Below, piece after piece: positions 23,860 through 59,600 of a DNA stretch of 64,000 bases. Location: the NCBI RefSeq assembly GCF_963576615.1, contig NC_088714.1:30351143-30415142 (forward strand), given 5' to 3'. Origin of the DNA: Watersipora subatra. Taxonomy: Eukaryota; Bryozoa; Gymnolaemata; Cheilostomatida; Watersiporidae. Below the pieces are notes generated by a model, which was given only the letters and a program-made list of their open reading frames with translations, made no database searches and was not told the DNA's origin. A program made the position numbers and the translations under genes. How positions within the stretch are numbered: position 1 is the stretch's first letter; every line of letters begins with the position of its first letter.

Positions 23860-24600
23860 ATGCATCAAATTGAATAGTGATCCATTTTACTACATTTGTG
23901 GCACTGTTTGTCATAGGCCAGGAATGAACTAGGTGGGTGCTTGGTCACGCGGCGTTAGCATGCTCCTGCCGGATTTTCAGTCGGCCTCCTACTTTGTTTC
24001 CCTTGTTACCATGTGCTACCAGCTTAACTTTCTCCTGAAATCTACACTCGATTGCTTTCAGATCTCTATTTTTACTCTCAACCGAGCGACAATATGTCCA
24101 ATGCCTCTGTTAGAGCTATATTAGACTTTTCAAACAGTCGGCGGGGTATGCGGTCATTATCTATACCGAGAATGAAAGCCTGCAGAACCATGCACTCATA
24201 TAGTTCACCCAAGTTTCAAAGCCTTGCTATGTTACAAAGTTCTGTCATTAACTCATCAACTGTTTAGACGTCATTAATTTATGCAGCACTACCACTGTAT
24301 TTATCAGAGGCGCACAGTATTCCGCAAACTTTGCACAAACTGTGTCAAAGTCATCATTTGAGTCCATGTGAATGAGTTGAATAAGCCCAGATCCCGGCAA
24401 AAACAGGCCAATCGTTCTCAGTAGCAGAGCTACCTTGACTTTTGAGTTCGCTCGGCTCTTTTCCAATGCCTTGATAAATAAATCAAAGTTTTTTTAAAGA
24501 TTTTTCATTGCTCGAGGAGGTCAACGCCCTCCTTTAATGGCTCCGGACACAACAGCTTTTCAATTGTTAAATCAAGACGTTCCCACCAATAATAGTGATG
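23860..24600 (-). pseudogene. Gag remnant with zinc knuckle
   Basis: 24466-24248 encodes a capsid-like segment (SKVKVALLLRTIG, DDFDTVCAKFAEYC). A CCHC-type box CHKCSKMDHYSI-x-C lies at about 23905-23868, interrupted by a stop before the last Cys. Its position upstream of protease and RT fits gag. Confidence 0.6.
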
Positions 24601-24719
24601 TTAGCTGTCGGGAACATGCTTCCGTCTAGACTGGCCAAAAATAATTGTTCTAGATTGAATGTCGAGTATAGCCCACACACTCGTTACACTCTAACCAACC
24701 TTACCGTACTCGGGGCATC

Positions 24720-24937
24720 ATGTGTACTTATGATATGAAGAGTGAGGTTGAGTGTTCTAGGCCCCATACTAAGGGTAGAGTTGAACATTACTTTTTGGTA
24801 ATAACTTGTGTATTTTTTTTGGCCATGGCCAATCCAAAGGAGGCCGTGCGCATGCCCGCTAATATATTAATAGTAAAAACGACTCGCTTTACAAAACAGT
24901 AATATGCTGAAATAATAATAAAATGCAATCTGCAACA
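24720..24937 (-). repeat. 5' LTR of the Gypsy-type element
   Basis: A 218-bp repeat matching 19038-19080 plus 20189-20360 with scattered substitutions. On the minus strand it starts TGTTGCAG and ends in ACACA. It contains GCGCATGC and AAACAGTAATATG blocks shared by both copies. Confidence 0.85.
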
Positions 24938-24942
24938 CACTG

Positions 24943-26000
24943 CTAAATAGGTTGTTTTTTGTTGGACCAACAACTATGTACCAGTCTTAAAATTGATTAA
25001 CAACCTAATTAGAATACCAATTAAAGCAGACATGTTTAAATCAACTAATGATTCAATAGCTTTCTAATGACAACCACTGTGTCTGCATACATATTGGAGG
25101 TTGTGTTTGTTTCTATGAATCTATCTTATTAGGCATATATAGCAATACATAGTTGAATTGTGATATGATTAGAAGTGGTTTTAATGTGCCTGTATTTAAT
25201 GGCAAACTTAAACCTGTTATAGAGAAGCTCATAGGTTATTTTGAATTTTATGAGCTCATGATGGCAAAGAGCATGTTCTATCAGTTAGTATAAGATACCA
25301 TCAGATCTTTCATAGACGAAGAAACTAAAGGAAAACGAATAGGTATTGCACTCAGATTGCCAACATGATTTTGGTGAAGGCCCGGTTTGGAAGGTAAGTA
25401 CAAGGTGCTGAGGATGTGTTGAATCTGTGGTTAAGTTGAAAATTTGAAACAAGGTATGTGAGTTACCTGCAGCATCAATGATAATGTATTGAAACATTCT
25501 CAAATAAGTTCAACAGAGAGGTTAGCAGAAATAGATTTTAGCAATGCTAAATCAGGTGGAAAGAACATCAAGCAAAGCAGCGGTTGATGAGAAGATAGAT
25601 GACCTGATAGTGACACAGTAATGTCTGTGCACGGAGGCTAGCTATTCTTTTCTTCTATAACATTGAATAGCTAAAAAATACTATGTATTACAAGTGATTT
25701 GCGGCGTAAAGAAAATAAAGGTGACTTTTTATCTAGCTCTCTTTGCCAGTAGTTCTGTCAGAACGCCATGCAGTCAGAATACAGTATAAAGAAAAAATAA
25801 AAGATAGTAACTTGCTACTGTAGTTTGAAGTTTTTTGCCGAGTTGGGAAAAACCTTCTGGCAGTAGTAACTACTTGAAAAAATGGAAACATTGTTTGATC
25901 TCACAGAGACTTGATCACCATGACAACGTGTTAAACAATGTCATCAGTTGATGTCGTGATAAACTTGATGTCTTGAGTGTCAAATATGTAACACTCGAGA

Positions 26001-26002
<2 letters not shown>
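24943..26002. other. Intergenic DNA, no supported gene
   Basis: Between the retrotransposon and the YPEL5 upstream repeats I see no exon, RNA gene or transposon end. Confidence 0.4.

Positions 26003-26034
<32 letters not shown>
26003..26034. repeat. (TA)n microsatellite
   Basis: An uninterrupted TA run of 16 dinucleotides, about 350 bp upstream of the YPEL5 start codon. Confidence 0.95.
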
Positions 26035-26038
<4 letters not shown>

Positions 26039-26138
26039 AATACATATATATCCTTGTAAATGAAGAAGGGCTTATAAATGAGCAAAGAAATGAAGCTGTT
26101 GAACACTAGAATTTAATTTTTACATTCTTGATGCTTCA

Positions 26139-26250
26139 TACAGTATATACAGTATATACAGTATATACAGTATATACTGTATATACTGTATATACTGTAT
26201 ATACTGTATATACTGTATATACTGTATATACAGTATATACAGTATATACA
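26139..26250. repeat. 9-bp array that switches orientation (CAGTATATA / CTGTATATA)
   Basis: Runs of CAGTATATA change to CTGTATATA (nearly its reverse complement read in phase) and back again. The array is therefore self-complementary and could extrude as a cruciform. It lies about 130 bp upstream of the YPEL5 coding exon. Confidence 0.9.
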
Positions 26251-26382
26251 TTTACAGCTGATAAATACAATGAATGAGAGGCACTATAATATTTATAACA
26301 GGCATTATATAAAAAATTTACCTTATAGTGTATGTGGAAGGCTAAAAACCGAGAAAAGAATGTGTATTTTTCAGAACAAATC

Positions 26383-29300
26383 ATGGGTAGAGTATTTCTC
26401 GAGCACATGGGAGGTACTAGAATATTTGCATGCGCTCAGTGTGCGACGGCTTTGACAAATCGCAGCCAGCTTATCTCAACTCGATTTACAGGCTCATCAG
26501 GAAGAGCATTCCTTTTCCACAAGGTTGGTGCTGCACACTTACGCCTTGTGCTAAGCATGGATTTAGTTTCTGATAGGCTGAAACCTGAAGTTTGCCTATT
26601 TCACTTTTTTAGTTTCAATGCATCGTGCATGTATATTTAATGTTAATGTTGACCTGCTGTCTTCATTGATAAATACAAGGTCATGGTACAAGGTCATGTA
26701 CAATACCATCACCTTGCGGAGAAGATGAATTAATTGTGGTAAATTTGTAGTACTACATGTGCTAATTACATTAACTATATTCTTTGTATCTTATCATCTA
26801 CATACAACCAAAATTAATAAAATTTACACAAACTGAAACCATATACTAGACACATTAGTCAACTTTTTAATTTCTTATCGCTGTCACTCAATTGAATATA
26901 GACACAGATCCCTATAACTGGTTGAAGTTGTCAGCATCACTCAATCTAATGACTGTAGACTGACTTTGCTGTAGTCTGATCGCATTGCCTAAGCTATTCT
27001 TCAAGACTGGTACACGCTGTATCGCAGTATATCGGCAGTAATACCACAATCTATCGGTGATTATCCGTGGTAACATTGGTTACACTATTACAAGTACATC
27101 TGCGTTTACATCAGAGAATAGTCCGTGATATGGCATTCTCATCACACAATGCGGTCACTGAAATACTAGTGTCTGTCGCTGAAACTATCATAAAAGGGGG
27201 TCATAGGTCACGGATACTTGCAACAGCCAATCACCATGGCTTAAGTGGCGTACATTACACAGACTATTCTAGATGCACAAAGAAATGTCGAAAAAATTTG
27301 ACAACTGCAACGCTTCTTGACATATCTGCGTTGCCTTGATTCTTAACTCGTTCACACGGTCTACGAATAATGGCCGAGAGTGCAACTCTGACATGCTGCG
27401 ATAGAGTGTCTACTAGGTTTTAGTGTGCTGCCGTCTGAAAGCTGTGAAAAGCATCTGCATGCCTTAAATAGTTTTAAAGAAGCACCTGTTTATTGGAGCA
27501 CCTGTTGAAGTGCTTCAATAAACAGGAAAGTGCTTCATGGAATTTCATGCAAAACAGTATACGATCAACGCGGGATGAAATGACAAGTGCTGACCAGCCG
27601 TTGCTGTTGTAATCAGCATGCTGTTTGTTTTTGGCAGGTTGTGAATCTCAAATACAGTGAGGTACAAGATCGCATGATGTTGACAGGGCGTCACATGGTA
27701 CGAGATATATTTTGCAAGAGCTGTGACACAAAGCTTGGCTGGATATATGAATTCGCTGTTGAGGAAAGTCAGCGGTAAGTTCAACAGATTAGAAATAATA
27801 CTAATAACATTAATATGATTTGTAGGCTCCTGAATGTTATTCTTTACCCACAATGCCTTAACATAAGGGTCATTAAAGATGGCTGCAGTCATCAAAGATA
27901 GCTCACAGATAATACGGCCTGGTTCACATTGCTTGCCGTTTGTGTGAAGAAATGTATGATAAAGATGACATTATTTGGTTTGGTAAAATGTATCTGTTTG
28001 TATCTTACATCTTTCATGTCTGAATAGTGACCAGTATGAACCTGGCTTTAGCCAATCATATTGTTGATATAGGATTATAGGTTGTAGTGATTTTAACACT
28101 TTTGTGACATAGTTGGCACACAACCAACATGAGTAGTTTTTGACAGATGAAATTCAAATATTTTAAACAGACATTTATATACCTTATCAATTTCTTTTTT
28201 TCCTTGAAAAGATTTCTTACACAAAATGGCTTATTTTTACTAGTTATCGTAGGCATTCTGTCAAAAAACTTGCAAGTGAAAGTCTGATATGAAAAATCAC
28301 TGGGTGGTATATTTCGCGATGCGGGTGAAAATACGTTACCGCTCTTTGTTACGGCGCAACGTTATTCTATGTATTAGTAAGAGCTTACTTAAATTAGCCA
28401 TTTTCAATTTGCCAGGCTAATGGCAAGTGACATTGTTTATAAGCCGAGTTTATGTGTGGTATTGCTATCACTGTTTATAAGCTGAATTTTAACACCCGTG
28501 CAAAGGCAGACATTCCACTAGTATACAAATATAATTCAAACACCTGCTATTATATTTATTTGTATTTTTATTCTTCATAATATATAAAACTATATTACTA
28601 AACATATTAATAAAAGGCATCAGGGTACATTCGTATATCAGGTTTATCATATATAACAATATAAGAAGCAATCTACTGTGGTTTAATCACAAAAAAAAGT
28701 AAGTATTAAAATTTCCATTGCATGTGAAAATGTTGGTAGCAAAGGTATAACTGGAAATAAAATATATTAGTTGTATCTGGCATCCAGTTCATGCTTCTAT
28801 TAGAAAGATTTGGTTTTTAGATACCTAATAACAATGCTAACTATAGCAGTGATAATAATAATCATTTACCAAAATACGCAGCAAAAGACATTTTATTGAC
28901 GTTGAGACGAGTGATTGTCTTCTAAAGCTTTCTTACATATTACCACAATCTCTTTATAGTACACAAACATAATTTTTATTGATAATTTAGCTTAACCTTG
29001 TCAGTGATGTTAACAATTATACCATGGACTATTGGTGTTCGACTCACAGCCGAATAGTTTATTGGTAACTAACAACACTGTCTGTGGTTTCAACTTTTAT
29101 ATCCTCCTTTTCATCGGTGATAAACTCATGACTGGATAATTGATCAGCTACTAACAACCCTGTTTACGATGTGTTAACTTTCATATGATTCTTTTTATCT
29201 GTGATAAACAACTGTCCGAACAGTCCATCCATGATGGGCAACTCTGGCAGCAGACCTTTTTAACACCTCCAAAATCTAAGCGCAGGGTTGAAGGGAATTA

Positions 29301-30344
29301 CATTTTTCTCATCCCATCTGGGTGACTCATCAGCTGCATGCAAAGTTGTATTGGATATGTATATTGGGTATACAATGACTAAGGAGCGTGTACAGGGCTA
29401 TCTAGTTTGATTAGCATTATAATTATGCTAATATGATATGCTAATGCACCCACTCCAGATCACTATGACTCATCTCGCTTAAACTGGAGCAAGTTGTCAA
29501 CATATTACTTATGTCAAGAATGTGTTTTGTTCAAGAATTTTAATAGCACTGGAGTTCTACAGGCTTTCACATCATCTCAGTTGTATCAACATAACCTTGC
29601 ATGATTACCTATGTTGGTTATTATTGCTTGTTTTTTAAAATGCAGAAGACACATGTTTTTTAATCTGCAAGCTATATTTAATAAACTCGACAAGCATACA
29701 CTAAACCCTAATGAGCATACTTATAGATGCTTCTTTATTGACCTCATAAATTATAGAATAACTTTTTTGTCGGTATTCGTTGTAGCCAACTTGCCTTCTT
29801 TGGATCTTCTTATTGGAAATTAAATCGTAAACTAGCATCGCTTTAACAATCAAAATCATTAATAGATTCCAAATGTGCTTTTACGTTAAGTTGCCCAAAT
29901 TTATGGTAACCTCTGCAAAAGATGAAACATTGGCTATTCCAATTTTTGTCTTTTCTTTGATTTTCATGCTTGTAGAAATTTATGTTTGTATTATAATAAA
30001 TGTTAAACTTTTATAGCCGGAATAAGTGATCAACTCTGGTGTTACAAAACTGTACTCAAGTTTGGCTATGCATTTGTATGATAATCATGTACCTCAGCAT
30101 TGTTACATTTATGGTTCTTTAGTGTGACTAGAAAAATATGAATGAAGTACAGTTGACTCACCACCTGGTGACTGCTATTAACTTAGCTTTAGACAGCTAG
30201 TATTTTACCAACTAACAACGGTAGTAGTATTTTCAGACATGAACAGGTGATATTTGTCTGCATAGGTACAAAGAAGGCCGAGTCATTCTGGAGAGAGCAC
30301 TTATCAAAGAGATGGGTGGCTTCAGGGATCGAGATGACCTTTAG
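26383..30344 (+). CDS. YPEL5: Yippee-like protein 5, complete
   Basis: Three coding exons: 26383-26523, 27638-27774 and 30266-30344. Borders are AAG|GTTGGT, GCAG|GTTGTG, CG|GTAAGT and ATAG|GTAC, with matching phases. The 118-aa product begins [20 protein letters not shown] and ends [16 protein letters not shown] plus a short acidic tail; vertebrate YPEL5 is 121 aa. The Yippee zinc-binding fold is intact, with CAQC in exon 1 and CKSC in exon 2. In vertebrates YPEL5 associates with the CTLH/GID E3 ubiquitin ligase and has been seen at centrosome and spindle. A 3' splice site (TATTTTTCAG) just before the ATG means a non-coding first exon lies upstream and was not located. The second intron (2.5 kb) has no supported gene. 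It is convergent with MCM5. Confidence 0.96.
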
Positions 30345-31136
30345 GAAAACAATGTTTTCTCTTAATTATGTAATTTTAGCTTATTTTTAGACATTGTAAT
30401 TTTCAGAGCACTTAGTCAAACATCTGTCAGTCTAACATACTCTGCTTCGTGTAGTTATATTATTGGTACATTGGTGTCTAGTATTGGATGACAGGAACTG
30501 TCCACTCCTACAATATTTATTTTAAAAATTCATGAATCGATATTTATCTTTCCTGGAATGTAGTTCATAGTTTTTGTGTATAAAAGTCTAAATAGCGCCT
30601 GTCATTAGGGCAGGGCGTAAATTTACCTAGCTGACATTATTTTTGGAACTTAGCAACTGTGTTTGAATCCTCCGCCATGCCAATTATGTTACACCAGTCA
30701 TTTGTCTAACCAATTGAATTAAAAAATACATAGGTTAAATAAATTTGTTTAATAAAATTATGCAAACTTGATCAAAAGAGAAGTTTGTTCAAGATTTCCA
30801 TGCTACTAAAATTTTCTCCCTTTTGACAGACAGGAGCTATTGACGAATCCAATATGACTGCGCCATGACAGGTACTTGCTGGCTGGCAATCAGCCACTAT
30901 TGACAAATACGTACAGTTAAATTTATATATTTTTCTGCTCTACCAGAACAATAACAACAACTCTGTCCTAACAAAGTCTGCCTCTTGAAAGCTTCAATTT
31001 ATTCTCATGACAAGCATTGCACTGACCCAGCCATTGGTCTGTTGTAGACAAATTATATGTTTGTAAAAATGGTAAAGTGAATAAAAACGTAATACAATAA
31101 AAAACATTTATAGTTAGATAATAAGATAATCATGAA
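30345..31136. other. Convergent intergenic region between YPEL5 and MCM5
   Basis: Must hold both 3' untranslated regions. No clean AATAAA was found in the sense direction for either gene close to the stop; a TATAAA variant follows the MCM5 stop on the minus strand near 31105. No other feature is seen. Confidence 0.4.
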
Positions 31137-54481
<23,345 letters not shown>

Positions 54482-54517
54482 GTTTCAGCTGAAGATTATT
54501 ATGCCGAACATCAAAAC

Positions 54518-54547
54518 TTTCGCGGGGAAATACACTTTGGCGGGAAA
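54518..54547. promoter_or_regulatory. Paired E2F-type sites upstream of MCM5
   Basis: TTTCGCGGGGAAA (54518-54530) and TTTGGCGGGAAA (54536-54547) start 18 bp apart and lie 37-66 bp upstream of the MCM5 ATG. Both fit the E2F consensus TTTSSCGC-like half-sites. MCM genes are classic E2F targets switched on at G1/S, so context and motif agree. Confidence 0.75.
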
Positions 54548-56662
54548 AGTTAATATGTCCTAAACACTTCGGTTGATCCTACAGAATGTTTGTACTTCTA
54601 CGATTGTTTTACGGTCACTTCTCTGTTCTTAACAAATCTTCCAATGAGGAGCTGATTTTCATGAAATCGGAAAAACCCAATATCATTGTAAGAACTTAGT
54701 CGATTAAAAATGAACCGCATGAATAAAGCAGTTCTGCTATATATGTAACTAGTTACTTCATAAACCTATTTTACCGCAAGCTTTTATTAGGTAAGCTTTT
54801 ATTACCTATGTATACAACGCAATCCAGACCTAAAATTCATTTCCGGAGTCGGGTATTGATGCTCAAATACGATCTTGAATTGTGTTGTTTTGTATCAAGA
54901 GCTGATAATGAAATATGCGTCTAAATAAACTAACTGCTAAAGATGACCAATTTATATTTCTCTTATTTGTTTATTTATAGTTTTATACAGACAATTAATG
55001 CCGTGGGCACAACTACATGTTTCACCCCTTTTCTTGCTACCTGTACAAATCTGAGAGTCAAACTGGTTTTGTACATTATGGGCATTACGGAAACTTTTCC
55101 AATTTTGATTGGCTGTAAACTTGAGATTGAAAACCAAATTTTGTTTTCTTAAAATCAGGAAACGAAAAAAGGTTGCACTGGTAGTGAACCTTTGGCGCCA
55201 GAAAAAGGGCTGGTCTGATCAAAAGGTCTAGGAGAAAGAATTTGTTGGTTAAATAAATTTTGTCCTAGGAATCAAATATTTTTAAGAAGGAAGCTCTTTA
55301 AAACAATAATGCTGCCTTCAATGTAAAATAGGAGTAAAATGTAGACCTAGGCCTCATTAGGGCTGCTATACATGTTATCCACTATGCTGTATGGCTGACA
55401 TGAACTACAATGAACTAATTATTTTAATTCAAATTATTAGTCAAGTTGAACTCATTTAACTAAATGCATGTATTTAAAATGTGCTCAACCGTCGTTCTTT
55501 TACAAATCAACATATGCAACTGTGGTAGCCCTTGATCCAATCAATGATATAAACCCCCACCGGGATTTATATCCTTGATCCAATTATACTGCCGAAACTC
55601 TTATTGCTACATTGTTTTAGCCATGTGCATAGAATACCTTTTTCCTTGATATTATCCTTGATGTCAATGTATTTATTATACCTCGAGTATCAATGGGCCA
55701 TCAATATGTCATAATACATAGCCAGCAACATCCCCATATGAGACTGATCCTAGAAACTACAGGGCTGTTATAGACAACAGCTGTAAAAAGTTTAAAATCA
55801 AGTTGTATACATCTTCAAAATAACTTTAATAATAAAATTTAATTTAAAAAAGATATTTAAATTTTATTTTATAGGAGGAAGCGGTACTAGTTTGCTGTCT
55901 GCTTGCTATAGCTGGAGCTAAATTTCATACACTTAAAAATATCCCGTATAGAGGCTCATCGCAAATTACATAACAAAGTACTGATTGTAAAACACTTGAG
56001 AGATTCAAGGTTTGGTTCCGCTTATTAACAAAGAATATTCTATTACACAGGTCTCTAAAAACACCCGTAATAAGTATGACGTGTACAATTATCCCACAGT
56101 GTGGGCAGTTGGATTGGTAGTGTGATGGATAGCATGCTTGTCTGTGGAACAGGAGGTTCTGAGTTCAATTTTAGTGCAGAGTAGATTTTTGTTTCTATAA
56201 CTGCGCGCACAAATGACAGACAGACGACAAGCAAACACCGAGATTTATAAATTAGATAACATGTTGTGAGAGTTGTGAAAAATGTCTGGTCACTTTTTTG
56301 GTCTAGCTTCAAAAACCCCTATGTCATTTTGTAAATGCTGCTGTAATTCGTTAAAAATTGTAAGCTTCTTGACTAAAAGTGAGGTAAGTGTTGTCTGTGT
56401 TGAAAGTAGTAACTGAAAGAGTGAAAATTCTGAAAGAAAACTTGCGTAGACTAAGAACCTGCCGCACGATCTAACTCATAAGTGTGCATTCAGTAGGTAT
56501 GTCCATGCAATAGTATTTATTGGAATTGTAATTGGAGGTTATATAAAGATGCTATAGGAAATTAAACTTCTTGAGTAATTTATATAAAGAAAATGATGAC
56601 CTTGCAAGAAAAGAATAAAAAGTAAATTGTTTGAATTCTGCGTTGATTTCTCACTAGAAAGG
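54548..56662. other. Intergenic DNA between MCM5 and the next gene
   Basis: Apart from the SINE at 56065 I see no gene. A short hairpin at about 55542-55572 (GATATAAACCCCC against GGGATTTATATC) is present. The 3' untranslated region of the gene at 56663 must lie at the right end. Confidence 0.4.
56065..56215 (+). mobile_element. tRNA-derived SINE
   Basis: The leader CGTAATAAGTATGACGTGTA is followed by a tRNA-like head (GGATTGGTAGTGTGATGGATAG; GGTTCTGAGTTCAATTTTAG as B box) and a TTTTTGTTTCTATAACT tail. Related to the copies at 36120 and 57190. Confidence 0.65.
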
Positions 56663-59600
56663 CTACGGGTCGAGCATGCCCAGCGCACAGTCTAGACAAT
56701 CCACATCCTTGGCATGACCATCTTGGCAGGCATTCTGCCGGTCGCATTCAAATATTCTGATATACTTTCCACCTGTATAGAAACCAGAGAGCAGCGATGA
56801 CAAGACTAAAACAATTAATAAAAGTAGTAAGTGAAGCGTATATCAGAGGGATAAATCTATGACTTACTATTTTTCTACTATGGTATCATTTTATTTTACA
56901 ACTAGATGAATGTCATTATTGTACAGGTAATGAAAAAGTTTTTGCACAAAAAAAGATTTATTTTTAATCAACATATACAGCATTCATCATTCTAGCTTTT
57001 AAATGAAGGCGTTTGTTAGTGTTTGTGTATGCTATGAGTTCAATTGAGTTTATACCATGTATACAAATATTTATGGCATTTTGAGGTCTGGACTTGTATT
57101 TTTCTTCTAGTAAATTTTTTTTATAGTAAGTTAGTTTAAGCGTGCTAGCTGAAGCATGGGTATTTTAATCAATCACTATTAATGCATGACAGGTGTAATA
57201 AATATGTGCACAATTATTCTATAGTATGGCAAGTAGGCTGTATGGCGTAGCGATAGCATGTCTATCTGTAGAACTAGGGTTTCTGAGTTCACTTTCAGTG
57301 TGTAGCGGCTTTTTTGTTCCTAAAACTTTATTGCTATAACTGGACATGCGAATGATAGACAGATGTATATATATTATTGCATTACTCTGTTAATATTATG
57401 TTAGAAAACACATTTTGATCTTGTGTATTTTAGATAGTGCATTCAACTTTAGTCAATGTACACTTTTAATAAATTCATGTTGGATTAATTGTCGTATCTT
57501 AATATGTTGTAAATATACTGACGATGCTCTAAGGTCTATATTTCTTATCATATCTATCTTTTCATTGTTTTAGATGTTTGCATTTTGCATGTGGAGTTAT
57601 CCACTCACTTGTATACCTTCACATAGGCTAAAAGTTTCTGGTCTAAATTCTTGACTCTGATTCATCAGCTATCTTGCGATCGATTTACCTATGATCAGGC
57701 TTCCTAAATTGACAAAAATACTTCTAAGTAAAGAGTTGTCTCCCCTAAGTTTCCATAAAGTTAAGCAGGGTCTATATACATGTCCAGGTCGATGTAAATA
57801 AATCTTATGGAAAGAGTTGTCTTTCCATTTAGCTAGAAAGCAAAAGTTGATTTGTGTACTGCTTGGATGAGTGGTTAGGAGATGTAGACATAGCAGCGGC
57901 TGACTACTGTATGTCTAGCTCTAACCATATAAGGATTCTCTAGCAGCCTGATCCATTGGCTCCACAGGTACATTTACTGGGCAAATTCAGTGAACAATAA
58001 GAAGGTACGTTTTGGACAAGTAGTTGGGAGTTATTTCCTTTTACACTGTTTGTATACGAGGAGATAACTGCTAATAACTGAATACACTTATTTACCACAC
58101 CATTGCAGTTGTCACCATGGTGATATTGCAATATACAAGTGACTTGCTTTTCATTAAGTTAAATTGTCTGATCAGTTATATTAGCCATTATATTATATTG
58201 CTTAAAGCGGATGCTGAGACAAAGAAAAACAAAGTTATATTGTTGGAATTTGTGTCCTTAAATTTTTACATCATTTCAAACTCGAATAGGATTAATTCTT
58301 AATATCTGACCAAAGGAGGCAACTTCTAAAAATGGTATTTTTGCCAATGCGTTTAAATGCCGAGTCCTGTCATTAATAGACAATCACATTCCATCATATA
58401 CCATGCATCATCTGTTTATCTAAATCTACTGATATTACCAGTCATCAAGTAATGTGGTGTGGTAATAACACGCTTTGATAGTCAATACGTATTTGATTTA
58501 ATAATAAAACTTTCCGGGCATCTGAATCTCTGCTGATCGATCCACAAGGCAAATGAGCTAATAATTATTAGATGTCAGTAAAAGTCTAAAAACTACAATG
58601 CTTGATAGCAGCTATGATATATTTTGGCTAAAAATTTAAAAGATAAGTTTTCTATTAAAACTTTAATAGAATTCTTTAAATATTTTCAGCATTAAATTTA
58701 AAACCGAAAATATATTTTTATATGAATTTTCAGCAAGGCTTCGCTAAACTTTACAAAGCCTGAGTACTATAGCAAATTGCTACATGTCAATCAATGGTGA
58801 GCAGTTGTTAGATGCTGGTAGAATAATCTAGGACTATTGATGCTAAAATTATAACTTTACGTAAGAGAGAGAGCTAATCAAATAAACCTTTAGCCTTGTC
58901 ACAAATCATAAGCAACAGAATTTGGATTCTAGTTGTAGCATCATGCTGTTAGGGTATGCTTGAATGACAAATTTGTTGAATGGCTATAACAAGGGCAGAA
59001 TCACACATAAACATAAGAATTAGTAAATACCTATGTTGTACTTATTTCCTACCTATCTTGAGCCTTTATTTACACTGAGGTGATCGCATAGAAATGTTTA
59101 CAAGGATGTTACAAGGTTGTCCTATAGACCCTTATTGCTGGCCCCTAAACATCACAAAAGTGAAGTGACAGAGTTAATAAACATAGAAATAATAATGATT
59201 TGGTACATAAGGTAATGAGCAAATGCATAATATTTTCATAATAGTTGATGGTCGAAAAATAAAGTTATGATTTTCAAAATAAAACTAAAAGATATACAGC
59301 ATCATGTGAAATTTAATTAAGACAGATACTACGTATCGAGTTGATCTAGATATCTGTTCATACCATCATACAAATACGAATATCGATATTCATACGAATA
59401 CCATCGTCAGTAGTAATGCTATCATTGCTATCGACGCTTGCATTGCTATCATTAATAGAATTGCTATTATCGCTAGTAATACTATCGTCGTTAGTAATAC
59501 TATCATCGTTAGTATTACTATCGTCTTTAGTAATACTATCGTCGTTAGTAATACTATTGTCGTTAGTAATACTATCGTCTTTAGCAATACTATTGTTGTT

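Larger units (their letters stand above)
19038..24937 (-). mobile_element. Ty3/Gypsy-type LTR retrotransposon, decayed, with two nested insertions
   Basis: The element reads on the minus strand. Its LTRs (24720-24937 and 20360-20189 plus 19080-19038) share long blocks and begin and end TG...CA. A polypurine tract AAGAGAGGA lies directly inside the 3' LTR. The flanks are CACCG (19033-19037) and CACTG (24938-24942), a 5-bp target duplication with one change. In order, the remnants are gag with a zinc knuckle, protease, reverse transcriptase, RNase H and integrase, i.e. Gypsy order. Many stops and frameshifts break every domain, so it is not autonomous. Insertions occupy 19081-20188 and about 22745-22965. 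Confidence 0.88.

Noticed and set aside
26136-26408. Minus-strand open frame rich in VYT repeats
   Set aside because: It is a translation of the 9-bp TATACAG array and overlaps the YPEL5 coding exon on the other strand.
27067-27339. 90-aa frame in the first YPEL5 coding intron
   Set aside because: No similarity, and inclusion would break the Yippee domain.
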